A stretch of 40,430 bases of DNA from Streptomyces brasiliensis (GTDB lineage: Bacteria; Actinomycetota; Actinomycetes; Streptomycetales; Streptomycetaceae), in NCBI RefSeq assembly GCF_014647875.1, contig NZ_BMQA01000055.1, positions 1 through 40,430 of the forward strand, read 5' to 3'. The position numbers and the translations under genes are program-made. Positions within the stretch are counted from its first letter, which is position 1. Each line of letters starts with the position of its first letter. Below are positions 1 to 8,088 of the stretch, in pieces. The notes beneath the pieces are model-generated. The model made no database searches, had not been told where the DNA came from, and was given only the letters and a program-made list of their open reading frames with translations.

Positions 1-78
1 ATACAAGATCACACACTACCCGTTAGACGGCAGTTGGGGTACCTAACGAAGCCCTACTAGGGAGCCCCTCGACTCAGG
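1..78. other. Gene-free left edge with two small inverted repeats
   Basis: This stretch is more AT-rich than the rest of the window. It holds an inverted repeat CGTTAG (21-26) / CTAACG (43-48) and a short palindrome CCCTA-c-TAGGG (52-62). The second lies just past the stop of the minus-strand oxidoreductase gene and could be a weak terminator. I see no coding signal. Confidence 0.3.
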
Positions 79-1077
79 TCACGCTTCCCCGGGGTAGCGC
101 ACCCCGATCCGCTCCCGCACCCGGTCCAGCGTGCGCATCACCGCGAGGGTGCCGTCCAGCGGGACGAGCGGCGACTCGGTCTCGCCGGCCCGCAGGGCGC
201 GCATGACCTCCACGGCCTCGTGCCGCATGGTCTGGCGCGGACCGTCGGCCGGGTCGAGGGCGAACTCCTCGGGGTCGCGGCCGTCGCGGTGCAGGACGAA
301 GCGGTCGGGGTTGAAGAAGCCGGACGGCACGTCGATACGGCCCTGCGAGCCGGTCACCGACGCGGTGACGCCCGTACCGCCGACGACCGAGCAGTGCAGA
401 GAGGCCAGCGCCCCGCTCTCCCACGTCAGCAAGGCGCCCGTCTGGAGGTCGACGCCCTCATCCGACAGCACCGCGCTCGCGGTGACGTCCGCCGGTTCGC
501 CGAGCAGCAGGTGTGCGAACGACACCGGGTAGACACCGAGGTCGAGCAGCGCGCCGCCGCCCAGCGCGGGGTCGCGCAGCCGGTGTGCGGACGGGAAGGG
601 GCCCTCGAGCCCGAAGTCGGCCTGGATCGTGCGCACTTCGCCGATCGCGCCGTCCTCGGTCAGCGACTTCAGGCGCCGGATCAGGGGGTTGCAGTACATC
701 CACATCGCTTCCATCAGGAAGCTGTCGTGGTCCTTGGCCAGCGCGACCAGTTCCTCGGCCTCGCGCGAGTTCAGCGTGAACGCCTTCTCGCACAGCACGT
801 TCCGCCCGGCCTCCAGACACAGACCGGCCGCCGCCCGGTGCGCCGAGTGCGGCGTGGCGACGTACACGACATCGATGTCCTCGTCCCGTGCCAGCGACTC
901 CCAGTCGCCGTACGCCCGGCCTATCCCGAACCGCTTCGCGAACGCGTCCGCCGAGTCCTGGTTCCGCGATGCGACCGCCACGATCTCCGCGTCCGGCAGA
1001 TCCACCAGATCCGCCGCGAACGCCGCCGCTATCCCGCCCGTCGCCAGGACACCCCACCGCATGCTCTGCTCCGCCAT
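79..1077 (-). CDS. Gfo/Idh/MocA family oxidoreductase
   Basis: A 332-residue cytoplasmic NAD(P)-dependent dehydrogenase of the Gfo/Idh/MocA family, which oxidises or reduces sugars, inositols or related polyols; the substrate cannot be read from sequence. The N-terminal Rossmann fold shows the ATGGIA glycine turn (residues 12-17) and the family C-E-K motif, here CEKA rather than the usual EKP (96-99). The substrate domain has the conserved GGGALLDLGVYP segment. Start ATG follows GAGGGCGGG directly, a good ribosome site; a second in-frame ATG lies at 1062. It diverges from the drug exporter gene at 1171, sharing a 93-bp promoter region. Family is sure; substrate unknown. Confidence 0.88.
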   Translation of the reverse strand: MAEQSMRWGVLATGGIAAAFAADLVDLPDAEIVAVASRNQDSADAFAKRFGIGRAYGDWESLARDEDIDVVYVATPHSAHRAAAGLCLEAGRNVLCEKAFTLNSREAEELVALAKDHDSFLMEAMWMYCNPLIRRLKSLTEDGAIGEVRTIQADFGLEGPFPSAHRLRDPALGGGALLDLGVYPVSFAHLLLGEPADVTASAVLSDEGVDLQTGALLTWESGALASLHCSVVGGTGVTASVTGSQGRIDVPSGFFNPDRFVLHRDGRDPEEFALDPADGPRQTMRHEAVEVMRALRAGETESPLVPLDGTLAVMRTLDRVRERIGVRYPGEA

Positions 1078-1170
1078 CCCGCCCGCCCTCGCTCATGTGC
1101 CCTCGGCACTGTGTACGAGCTGAGAGCATAGGTGTCGGTTCAACAAAACGGTCGAGAAGGGGAGGGGCAC

Positions 1171-2466
1171 ATGGCCGAGCACGTGGCGGCGCCGACACCG
1201 GAACGGGAGAAGGAATCGGCATCCCGGGGGGCCGCCGGCCGCGCGGCACGCCGTACCGGCGTCCTCGTCACCCTCGTCCTCGGCGGGCTCACCGCCACAC
1301 CCCCGCTCGCGATGGACATGTACCTCCCGTCCCTGCCGGAGGTCACCCGCTCCCTGCACGCGCCCGCCGCGACCGTCCAGCTCACGCTCACCGCCTGTCT
1401 GGCCGGGATGGCGCTCGGGCAGCTGGTGGTCGGCCCGATGAGCGACCGCTGGGGCCGCCGCCGCCCGCTCCTGACCGGCCTCGCCGTCTACCTGCTCGCC
1501 ACCGTCCTGTGCGCGCTGGCCCCGAACGTCGAGACCCTGGTCGCCTTCCGGCTGGCACAGGGCCTCGCGGGTGCGGCCGGCATCGTCATCGCGCGGGCCG
1601 TCGTACGCGACCTGTACGACGGGGTGGCGATGGCCCGCTTCTTCTCCACCCTGATGCTCATCTCCGGCGTCGCCCCGATCGTGGCCCCGCTGATCGGCGG
1701 GCAGCTCCTGCGGGTGACCGACTGGCGGGGCGTGTTCGTCGTCCTGACCGTCCTCGGGGCCGTCCTCGCGGCGGTCGTCTGGCTGCGGCTGCCCGAGACC
1801 CTGCCGCCCGCCGAACGCCACGTGGGCGGGGTCGGCGAGGCCCTGCGCGCCATGCGCGGCCTGCTCGCCGACCTGCCCTTCACCGGCTACATGCTCACGG
1901 GCGGCTTCGCCTTCGCCGCGCTGTTCGCCTACATCGCGGCCTCGCCGTTCGTGGTCCAGGAGATCTACGGCGCCTCCCCGCAGACCTTCAGCCTGCTGTT
2001 CGGGCTGAACTCGGTCGGACTGGTCGTCGCCGGGCAGGTCAACGGCAAGCTGCTGGTCGGGCGGGTGAGCCTGGACAAGGTGCTGGCCGCCGGGCTCGTG
2101 GTCACCGTGCTCGCCGCGACCGCCCTGCTGCTGATGGCCACCGGCGCCTTCGGGCATGTGGGCCTCGCGCCCGTCGCCGCCGCGCTGTTCGTGCTGGTGT
2201 CGGCGATGGGCGTCACCCTGCCCAACGCCCAGTCGCTCGCCCTGCTGCGCACCCGGCACGCGGCCGGCTCCGCCTCCGCGCTCCTCGGCACCTCCTCCTT
2301 CCTCGTCGGGGCGATCGCCTCCCCGCTCGTCGGTGTCGCCGGTGAGCACACCGCCGTACCGATGGCCGTCGTCCAACTGGCGGGATCGCTGGTGGCGCTG
2401 ACCTGTTTCATGGGAATGTGCCGTTCCTGGAACACACGTACGAGTGCGGAGGGAGCAGGCAGCTGA
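1171..2466 (+). CDS. Bcr/CflA-type MFS drug exporter
   Basis: A 431-residue proton-driven drug efflux protein of the major facilitator superfamily, DHA1 group, Bcr/CflA type, with about 12 membrane helices. Diagnostic features are the DMYLPSLP segment near the first helix and the cytoplasmic loop SDRWGRRR between helices 2 and 3. I place the start at ATG 1171 because AGAAGGGGAGGGG stands just before it; an upstream GTG at 1132 would add 13 residues without a ribosome site. The stop overlaps the next gene, a serine hydrolase, so the two are probably cotranscribed. Export substrate cannot be inferred. Confidence 0.88.
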   Translation: MAEHVAAPTPEREKESASRGAAGRAARRTGVLVTLVLGGLTATPPLAMDMYLPSLPEVTRSLHAPAATVQLTLTACLAGMALGQLVVGPMSDRWGRRRPLLTGLAVYLLATVLCALAPNVETLVAFRLAQGLAGAAGIVIARAVVRDLYDGVAMARFFSTLMLISGVAPIVAPLIGGQLLRVTDWRGVFVVLTVLGAVLAAVVWLRLPETLPPAERHVGGVGEALRAMRGLLADLPFTGYMLTGGFAFAALFAYIAASPFVVQEIYGASPQTFSLLFGLNSVGLVVAGQVNGKLLVGRVSLDKVLAAGLVVTVLAATALLLMATGAFGHVGLAPVAAALFVLVSAMGVTLPNAQSLALLRTRHAAGSASALLGTSSFLVGAIASPLVGVAGEHTAVPMAVVQLAGSLVALTCFMGMCRSWNTRTSAEGAGS

Positions 2467-3593
2467 GCGCACCGAGACTGCGCGTCGACACACCGGAGAG
2501 GGCCGGGCTCGATCCCACGGAACTGCGGCACCTGGTCCGCGAGGCGCACGACCTCACCACCGGTGAGCCCCCTTGGGCGCCGGGCGTCGTCGTGGTCGCC
2601 GGACGCGGGCCGGTGATCGCCGTGCAGGAGGCGGCCGGCTGGGCGGTGCGGTACGCCTCGTACGACCCCGAGACCGGTACCGGGGTCGAACTGCCGCGCG
2701 CGGCCCGGGTGCCGACGACCGTCGACACCCCCTTCGACCTGGCCTCCCTCACCAAGCTGTTCACGTCCGTGGCCGCCGTGCAGCAGATCGAGCGGCGCAC
2801 GCTCGGCATCGACGCGCTCGTCGGCGACTACCTGCCGGAGTTCCGGGCGGCGGCCGTGCACGGCATCACCGTACGGCAGGTGCTTACCCACACCTCCGGA
2901 CTGCGCGCCGAACTCCCGCTGTACGACTGCCGGGACGACGCGGAGCGGCTCGCGCTGCTGCGGTCCGAGGCGCCGACGAGGGAGCGGGGGACGTACCTCT
3001 ACTCCGACCTGAACATGCTGCTGCTCCAGTTCGTCCTGGAACGCGCCACCGGCCGCACGCTCGATGTCCTCGTCCACGAGGGGATCACGCGGCCGCTCGG
3101 GATGACGGTGACCGGCTTCGGACCGTGCCCCGGCGCGGCCGCCACGGAGTGCCAGCGGCGGCCGTGGGCCAAGGCGGACCGCGGGATGCTGCGGGGTGTG
3201 GTCCACGACGAGAACGCGTGGGCGCTGGGCGGCGTCGCGGGTCACGCGGGCCTGTTCTCCACCGGCCGCGACCTCGCGGTCTTCTGCCGGGCCCTGCTCG
3301 GAGGCGGCGCGTACGGCCCCGCGCGCATCCTCGGCCCCGACTTCGTGGAACTGCTGCTGACCGCACCGGGCCTGGGCTTCGCCGTGGACCAGCCCTGGTT
3401 CATGGGCGAACTGGCGGGCGGGGGAGCGGCGGGCCACACGGGCTTCACGGGCACGTCCCTGGTTCTGGACCCGACGACGCAGACGTTCCTCGTCCTCCTG
3501 GCCAACACGGTGCATCCGGTGAGACGGCCGGCGGACAACCGGCCGAGGGCGGCACTGGCGACGAGACTGGCGCGGGCGGTGACGCCTTGCTGA
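2418..3593 (+). CDS. Beta-lactamase-fold serine hydrolase
   Basis: A 391-residue class C beta-lactamase-like hydrolase (CubicO/AmpC/esterase group). It carries the nucleophile motif SLTK (110-113), a YSD motif at 195-197 in place of the usual YxN, and an HTG triad at 340-342. There is no signal peptide, so an intracellular esterase or amidase role is likelier than antibiotic resistance. The first possible start (GTG 2418) lies inside the exporter gene and has only a weak ribosome site. A strong GGAGGG (2448-2453) instead points to a CTG codon at 2463 that overlaps the exporter TGA, which would give 376 residues and tight coupling. Family sure, start unsure. Confidence 0.82.
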   Translation: MPFLEHTYECGGSRQLSAPRLRVDTPERAGLDPTELRHLVREAHDLTTGEPPWAPGVVVVAGRGPVIAVQEAAGWAVRYASYDPETGTGVELPRAARVPTTVDTPFDLASLTKLFTSVAAVQQIERRTLGIDALVGDYLPEFRAAAVHGITVRQVLTHTSGLRAELPLYDCRDDAERLALLRSEAPTRERGTYLYSDLNMLLLQFVLERATGRTLDVLVHEGITRPLGMTVTGFGPCPGAAATECQRRPWAKADRGMLRGVVHDENAWALGGVAGHAGLFSTGRDLAVFCRALLGGGAYGPARILGPDFVELLLTAPGLGFAVDQPWFMGELAGGGAAGHTGFTGTSLVLDPTTQTFLVLLANTVHPVRRPADNRPRAALATRLARAVTPC

Positions 3594-3660
3594 TGGGGCC
3601 GCCGACATCCGGGGTGCCGCCATGTGTCGTCGGGCGGCTGCGGCGTCGTCGTGGCTGGTC

Positions 3661-3714
3661 GCGCCCACGCGGCGGAGCCGCATATCGACGCAGCCCCGCG
3701 CCCCTTTGGGGCGC
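3661..3714 (+). repeat. Dispersed intergenic repeat, copy 1
   Basis: This 54-bp block matches the reverse complement of 36137-36190 at 49 of 54 positions. It ends in a hairpin GCGCCCC-ttt-GGGGCGC (3698-3714). In this copy the left arm of the long palindrome seen in copy 2 has decayed. It lies between the serine hydrolase stop and the next promoter, where the hairpin may also end transcription. Confidence 0.8.
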
Positions 3715-3730
3715 CACACCGCCCCGATAT

Positions 3731-3743
3731 TAGAATCTTCGGG
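3731..3743 (+). promoter_or_regulatory. -10 box of a leaderless transcript
   Basis: TAGAAT (3731-3736) matches the actinomycete -10 consensus TAnnnT. Six bases separate it from the GTG at 3743, so transcription should start on the first base of the start codon. No ribosome site exists in between. Confidence 0.7.
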
Positions 3744-4738
3744 TGAACGACCCCGTACCGACGGCCGAGAACCTCCGCGCAGCCCTCTCCGGGCTGCTCG
3801 ACGGGCTTCCGCCCAAGCAGGCCGCCGGAGCCGTCGAGAGGCTGATCGCCAACTACCGGGGCCGCACCCCGACCGACGCCCCGATCCTGCGGGACCGTGC
3901 CGACGTCGCCGCCTACGCCGCCTACCGCATGCCCGCGACCTTCGAGGCGGTGCGCGCGGCGCTGGACGCGTTCGCGGCGGCCGTGCCCGGGTGGGCGCCG
4001 GGCAGTCATGTGGACGTCGGCGGCGGGACCGGCGCGGCGACCTGGGCGGTCAGTGCCACCTGGGACGGCACCCGCCCGGTGACGGTGCTCGACTGGGCCG
4101 AGCCCGCGCTCGCTCTCGGCCGGGAGATCGCCGCCGCCAACCCGGCCCTGCACGGCGCCCGCTGGCAGCGCGCCCGGATCGGTGCGGCGCTCACTCTCGA
4201 CGCCACCGACCTCGTCACGGTCTCCTACGTCCTCAACGAACTCGCCGAGCCCGACCGCGCCGCGCTCGTCGACGCCGCCGCGGCCGCCGCGCAGGCCGTC
4301 GTGATCGTCGAGGCCGGCACCCCCGACGGCTACGCCCGCGTCATCGAGGCCCGCGACCGGCTGGTCCGCGCCGGATTCCACGTCGCCGCCCCCTGCCCGC
4401 ACAGCGCCGCCTGCCCGATCGTTCCCGGCACCGACTGGTGCCACTTCTCCGCGCGGGTCAGCCGCTCCTCCCTGCACCGGCAGGTCAAGGGCGGCTCACT
4501 GCCGTACGAGGACGAGAAGTTCAGCTATGTCGCCGCCACCCGCCTGCCGGTGACGCCGGCGCCCGCCCGCGTGGTCCGGCGCCCGCAGATCCGCAAGGGC
4601 CAGGTGCTCCTCGACCTGTGCGAGCCCGACGAGCAGCTGCGCCGCACGACGGTCACCAAACGCCACGGCGATCTGTACAAGGCCGCGCGGGACGCGGACT
4701 GGGGCGACCCCTGGCCGCCCGGGGACCCGGCCGCGTAG
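3743..4738 (+). CDS. Rsm22-like small-ribosomal-subunit methyltransferase
   Basis: A 331-residue protein of the Rsm22 family (mitochondrial relatives METTL17/Rsm22 assist small-subunit ribosome assembly). The S-adenosylmethionine-binding loop is DVGGGTGA (91-98), and NEL follows at about 165. Four cysteines, C218 and C224 in CPHSAACP, C233 in DWCHFS and C293 in LLDLCEP, match the spacing expected of the [4Fe-4S] ligands described for METTL17. Whether the bacterial protein methylates RNA is unproven. The GTG start is set by the -10 box 6 bp upstream (leaderless). It stands alone, followed 58 bp later by a TetR gene with its own operator. Confidence 0.85.
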   Translation: MNDPVPTAENLRAALSGLLDGLPPKQAAGAVERLIANYRGRTPTDAPILRDRADVAAYAAYRMPATFEAVRAALDAFAAAVPGWAPGSHVDVGGGTGAATWAVSATWDGTRPVTVLDWAEPALALGREIAAANPALHGARWQRARIGAALTLDATDLVTVSYVLNELAEPDRAALVDAAAAAAQAVVIVEAGTPDGYARVIEARDRLVRAGFHVAAPCPHSAACPIVPGTDWCHFSARVSRSSLHRQVKGGSLPYEDEKFSYVAATRLPVTPAPARVVRRPQIRKGQVLLDLCEPDEQLRRTTVTKRHGDLYKAARDADWGDPWPPGDPAA

Positions 4739-4747
4739 CTCCCACCA

Positions 4748-4790
4748 CGTCTCCGTCACGAGACGCCCCGTCTCACCCCCCTGATAGCTT
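4748..4790 (+). promoter_or_regulatory. Triple half-site operator and -10 box before the tetR gene
   Basis: Three half-sites alternate: CGTCTC (4748-4753), GAGACG (4760-4765) and CGTCTC (4769-4774). The last two form a perfect 6-3-6 palindrome over the expected -35 region. TAGCTT (4785-4790) fits the -10 consensus and lies 6 bp before the ATG at 4797. The layout suggests autoregulation by the TetR protein encoded downstream, an inference. Confidence 0.6.
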
Positions 4791-4796
4791 CGGCCC

Positions 4797-5411
4797 ATGG
4801 TCGACAAGCCCGTCCCCGACGCCACCCGCCGCAGCGAGAAGTCCCGTCGTGCGATCCACGACGCCGCCCTCGCGCTCGTCGCCGAGGTCGGGTATCCGAA
4901 GACCACCGTCGAGGCGATCGCAGCCCGCGCCGGGGTCGGGAAGCAGACCATCTACCGCTGGTGGCCGTCCAAGGCGGACGTCCTGCTGGAGGCCTTCCTC
5001 GACCTGGGCGCGCAGACCGCCCGCGAGCTGGGCCAGGAGCCGTACGTGATCCCGGACACGGGGGATCTCGCCGTCGACCTCAAGGCCGTGCTGCGTGCCA
5101 CGGTCGACGAGCTGCTCGACCCCCGCTTCGAGGCCCCGGCCCGCGCCCTGGCCGCCGAGGGGCTGGTCAACGAGCCGCTCGGCCGAGAGTTCGTGGCCAA
5201 GCTCCTCGAACCCCAGCTCCGGCTGTACGTCGACCGGCTGCGCTCCGCGCAGGATGCGGGGGACGTACGCCCCGACGTGGACCCTCGCATCGCCCTCGAA
5301 CTCTTCGTCTCGCCCCTCGCCCAGCGCTGGCTGCAGCACACCGGACCGATCTCGTACGAGTACACCGACACCCTCGTCGACTACGCCCTGCACGGGCTGG
5401 CACCGCGCTGA
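4797..5411 (+). CDS. TetR-family transcriptional regulator
   Basis: A 204-residue repressor of the TetR type. The N-terminal helix-turn-helix is clear: VEAIAARAGVGKQTIYRWW around residues 38-56, followed by the usual aromatic and K-A-D continuation. The C-terminal ligand domain resembles the TetR_C group that has the phrase LRATVDELLDPRFEAPARAL. The ATG is placed by a -10 box ending 6 bp before it, so the mRNA is probably leaderless. The nearest genes on the same strand are an Rsm22 homologue and a primase-like gene; neither is an obvious transport or enzyme target, so the ligand is unknown. The upstream palindromes suggest it controls itself. Confidence 0.88.
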   Translation: MVDKPVPDATRRSEKSRRAIHDAALALVAEVGYPKTTVEAIAARAGVGKQTIYRWWPSKADVLLEAFLDLGAQTARELGQEPYVIPDTGDLAVDLKAVLRATVDELLDPRFEAPARALAAEGLVNEPLGREFVAKLLEPQLRLYVDRLRSAQDAGDVRPDVDPRIALELFVSPLAQRWLQHTGPISYEYTDTLVDYALHGLAPR

Positions 5412-5504
5412 CCTCGCCCCCGGTGCGGGCCCGTGGTCGGTACGGGCGCAGGATGGTGGGACCATGGGAGACGGTGTTCGCACGACAGCGAGGCGAGGCG
5501 ATAG

Positions 5505-6242
5505 ATGAGCGCGACGTTCGGCGGCCGGAACGGCCGGCAGGGCAGACTCTCCCAGTGGCTGCGCGGACGCCGTCCACAGGAGGCCGCCGACGACGGCGGC
5601 CGTGAGGCCCTGCTGCTCGCCGCCGCCGAAGCGGGACTGCCCCTGGCGCCCGCCGCGCATCCCGCTCCCGGGTACCGCTGCTCCTGCGACCGCGTCGGCT
5701 GTCCCACCCCGGCCCGGCACCCGGTGTCGTTCGCCTGGCAGACGCAGTCCACCACCGACCGCGCCCAGATCGAGCGCTGGGCCCGCCACCAGCCGCAGGC
5801 CAACTTCATCACCGCGACCGGCATGACCCACGACGTCCTGGACGTCCCGCTGGAGGCCGGCCGCGAGGCCCTGGAGCAGCTCGACGCCGCCGGGGTCGAG
5901 ACGGGACCCGTCGCCGAGAGCGACGACGGCCGCCTGCTGTTCTTCACCCTCACCCGGGGCACACCCGAGGACGAGGACGAGTGGTGGCCCTGCGAACTGG
6001 ACTGCCACCCGGAGACCATGGACGAGCACCCCGGCCTGCGCTGGCACTGCCGCGGCTCGTACGTCCTCGTACCGCCCGCCCGGCTCCCCGGCGACGACGA
6101 CCAGCGGGTGCGCTGGGTACGCGGCCCCGAGCACGCCCTGCCCGACCCGCTGAGCCTCCTCGAAGCGCTCACGGACGCCTGCGCCCGCCACGCCGGTGAG
6201 GAACCCGGCCACACACCGGCGGCCTGGCCCCTGCGCCACTGA
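5505..6242 (+). CDS. Primase-polymerase-like domain protein, probably inactive
   Basis: A 245-residue protein resembling the short Streptomyces members of the bifunctional DNA primase/polymerase (Prim-Pol) N-terminal family. The family Cys/His cluster is present: C59, C61, C66 and H72-P73. The strand that in active enzymes carries paired acidic metal ligands reads VLDVP (111-115), so only one aspartate (D113) remains. That suggests a non-catalytic role, perhaps nucleic-acid or nucleotide sensing; this is inference. There is no helicase domain. GAGG lies 8 bp before the ATG. Its stop is 3 bp from the stop of the convergent lipoprotein gene. Confidence 0.65.
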   Translation: MSATFGGRNGRQGRLSQWLRGRRPQEAADDGGREALLLAAAEAGLPLAPAAHPAPGYRCSCDRVGCPTPARHPVSFAWQTQSTTDRAQIERWARHQPQANFITATGMTHDVLDVPLEAGREALEQLDAAGVETGPVAESDDGRLLFFTLTRGTPEDEDEWWPCELDCHPETMDEHPGLRWHCRGSYVLVPPARLPGDDDQRVRWVRGPEHALPDPLSLLEALTDACARHAGEEPGHTPAAWPLRH

Positions 6243-6245
6243 CGG

Positions 6246-7253
6246 CTATCCGCCCCGGGCGGCCGTGAGTCCCTGGATACGCCCCAGCATCGATATCTCG
6301 TCGGACCCGGAACCCGTGCCCCGCTTCGGGTCCAGGACGACCTCGTTGGAGACGAACTCCAGCGTCAGCGACTGCTTGATCTCGCCCTTCGTCAGGGCCT
6401 GCACGTCCTGGTTCGGGGTCGGCACGGAGGCGCCCGCGGCGGCGGTCTGTTTCGCGTAGTGATGCGTGGTGAAGAACACCAGCGCCCCGCCGTCCGCCGT
6501 GCGCAGCGCCAGCGGCGCGTAGTCGCCGTTCGTCAGCGGCTCGTCGATGTACTGCGTGGCCAGCCCCGGCCTGCTGGCGTCCTCGGTCCGCTGCGCGCGC
6601 CACCCGCTGGTGTGCGCTCCCTTCGCGAAGCCGCTGCCGCCGTTCTTCAGGTAGGTCGTGTAGCGCGCGCTCAAGTCCCGTGGCTGGATGGCCAGTTCGG
6701 GAGAGGCCGCGGGTACGGCCTCGGCCCAGCCGTCCTTGTCCTTCGTGAACTCGGGTACGGCGCCCGGGGCGACCAGCGTCAGATACGCCACCTGGAACGG
6801 CTCGGTCAGGCTGCCGCGGGTGAAGACGAGCAGCCAGCGCGCGTCGCCGCCCTTGTTGGCGTGGGCGTCGGCGAGGAACCAGCGCGGCCAGCCCGCCTTC
6901 TTGGGGATGGTGAACTTCGCGTCCGACAGTTTCAGCGGTTGGTGCGCGCTGTTGCCGCCGGGGTTGTTCGTGTGCCCGGCCTTCAGCCGGGCGCCGTCGA
7001 TGTCGGCGAGGGCGCCGGTGACGTAGTCCTCGTCCAGGGAGCTGTCGTACGCCTTGTCGGCCGCGTTGTACGCGTCCGTGAACCGCTGAAGGGCCTTCGC
7101 GGCCTCGGCCCTGGTGGTGGCGGGGAGCACCTCGCGCTCCCCGTGCACCACCACACATCCGCTCGCCGTCAGTGACAAAGCGGTCATCGAGGCCGCTATC
7201 AGTGCGTTCCGATCACGCCGACGTAGCCTTCGAGGGCTGCGATCCCTGGTCAT
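6246..7253 (-). CDS. Lipoprotein of unknown function, last gene of the efe operon
   Basis: A 335-residue exported lipoprotein. The N terminus has several arginines, a hydrophobic stretch and the lipobox TASGC, so it should be anchored to the outer face of the membrane. The rest is a soluble domain that resembles uncharacterised Streptomyces lipoproteins; I do not recognise a catalytic motif. Its ATG lies 41 bp inside the end of efeU, which implies translational coupling and one transcript with the iron system. A job at the iron permease is plausible but unproven. The ribosome site GGAAGGTGAAGG precedes the start. Confidence 0.75.
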   Translation of the reverse strand: MTRDRSPRRLRRRDRNALIAASMTALSLTASGCVVVHGEREVLPATTRAEAAKALQRFTDAYNAADKAYDSSLDEDYVTGALADIDGARLKAGHTNNPGGNSAHQPLKLSDAKFTIPKKAGWPRWFLADAHANKGGDARWLLVFTRGSLTEPFQVAYLTLVAPGAVPEFTKDKDGWAEAVPAASPELAIQPRDLSARYTTYLKNGGSGFAKGAHTSGWRAQRTEDASRPGLATQYIDEPLTNGDYAPLALRTADGGALVFFTTHHYAKQTAAAGASVPTPNQDVQALTKGEIKQSLTLEFVSNEVVLDPKRGTGSGSDEISMLGRIQGLTAARGG

Positions 7254-8085
7254 CAGGAGCCTTCACCTTCCCCTTCCCGGAGGCGAACCCTACCGGGGCG
7301 AAGAAGACGGCGAGCGTCGGGATCAAGTACAGCAGCCACACCGTGACCTGAAGGACCGTCGGGTCGGGCTGGAAGTTGAACACGCCCTTCAGGAGCGTGC
7401 CGTACCAGCTGTCCGGCGGGATCGTGTCGCTGATGTCGAAGGCCAGGGTGCGGATGCCCGGGACCCAGTTGGCCTCCTGCAGGTCGTGCAAGCCGTACGC
7501 CAGCACGCCCGCCGCCACGACGACCAGCATCCCGCCGGTCCACGTGAAGAACTTGGCCAGGTTGATCTTGAGCGCGCCCCGGTAGAACAGCCAGCCCAGC
7601 AGGACCGCGGTGGCCAGGCCCAGGGCGACGCCGATCAGCGGGCGCGGGGTGCCGTCGCTCGCCGCGTGCACGGACGCCCACACGAACAGCGCGGTCTCCA
7701 GACCCTCTCGGCCCACGGCGAGGAACGCGGTGGCGACCAGCGCGCCCGTGCCCATCGCCAGCGCGGCGTCCAGCTTGCCGTGCAGCTCGGACTTCAGGTG
7801 CCGGGCGGTGCGCCGCATCCAGAACACCATCCAGGTCACCAGGCCGACCGCGACGATCGACAGCGAGCCGCCGAGTGCCTCCTGCGCCTCGAACGTCAGC
7901 TCCTGGGAGCCGAATTCGAGGGCGCAGCCGAAGCCCATCGCGATGGCGATCGCGATGCCGATGCCGATCCAGATGGGCCTGATGGCGTCTCTGCGGTTCG
8001 TCTTGACCAGATAGGCGATCAGGATGCAGACGACGAGGCTGGCTTCCAGCCCCTCGCGCAGGCCGATCAGGTAGTTGGAGAACAC
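7213..8085 (-). CDS. efeU: Iron permease EfeU (FTR1 family)
   Basis: A 290-residue membrane permease of the FTR1/OFeT family that carries iron across the cell membrane. The two signature iron-binding motifs REGLE are both intact (10-14 and 126-130), each in a membrane helix; about seven helices are predicted from hydrophobicity. The GTG start follows GAGGAGG located in the tail of efeB, 3 bp past the efeB stop. It works with EfeO (periplasmic-side binding) and EfeB (heme peroxidase). Its 3' end overlaps the following lipoprotein gene by 41 bp. Confidence 0.93.
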   Translation of the reverse strand: MFSNYLIGLREGLEASLVVCILIAYLVKTNRRDAIRPIWIGIGIAIAIAMGFGCALEFGSQELTFEAQEALGGSLSIVAVGLVTWMVFWMRRTARHLKSELHGKLDAALAMGTGALVATAFLAVGREGLETALFVWASVHAASDGTPRPLIGVALGLATAVLLGWLFYRGALKINLAKFFTWTGGMLVVVAAGVLAYGLHDLQEANWVPGIRTLAFDISDTIPPDSWYGTLLKGVFNFQPDPTVLQVTVWLLYLIPTLAVFFAPVGFASGKGKVKAPDDQGSQPSKATSA

Positions 8086-8088
8086 GGG

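Noticed and set aside
220..1131. Long plus-strand frame opposite the oxidoreductase gene
   Set aside because: Arginine-rich low-complexity product typical of antisense frames in high-GC DNA; the minus-strand frame has clear family motifs.
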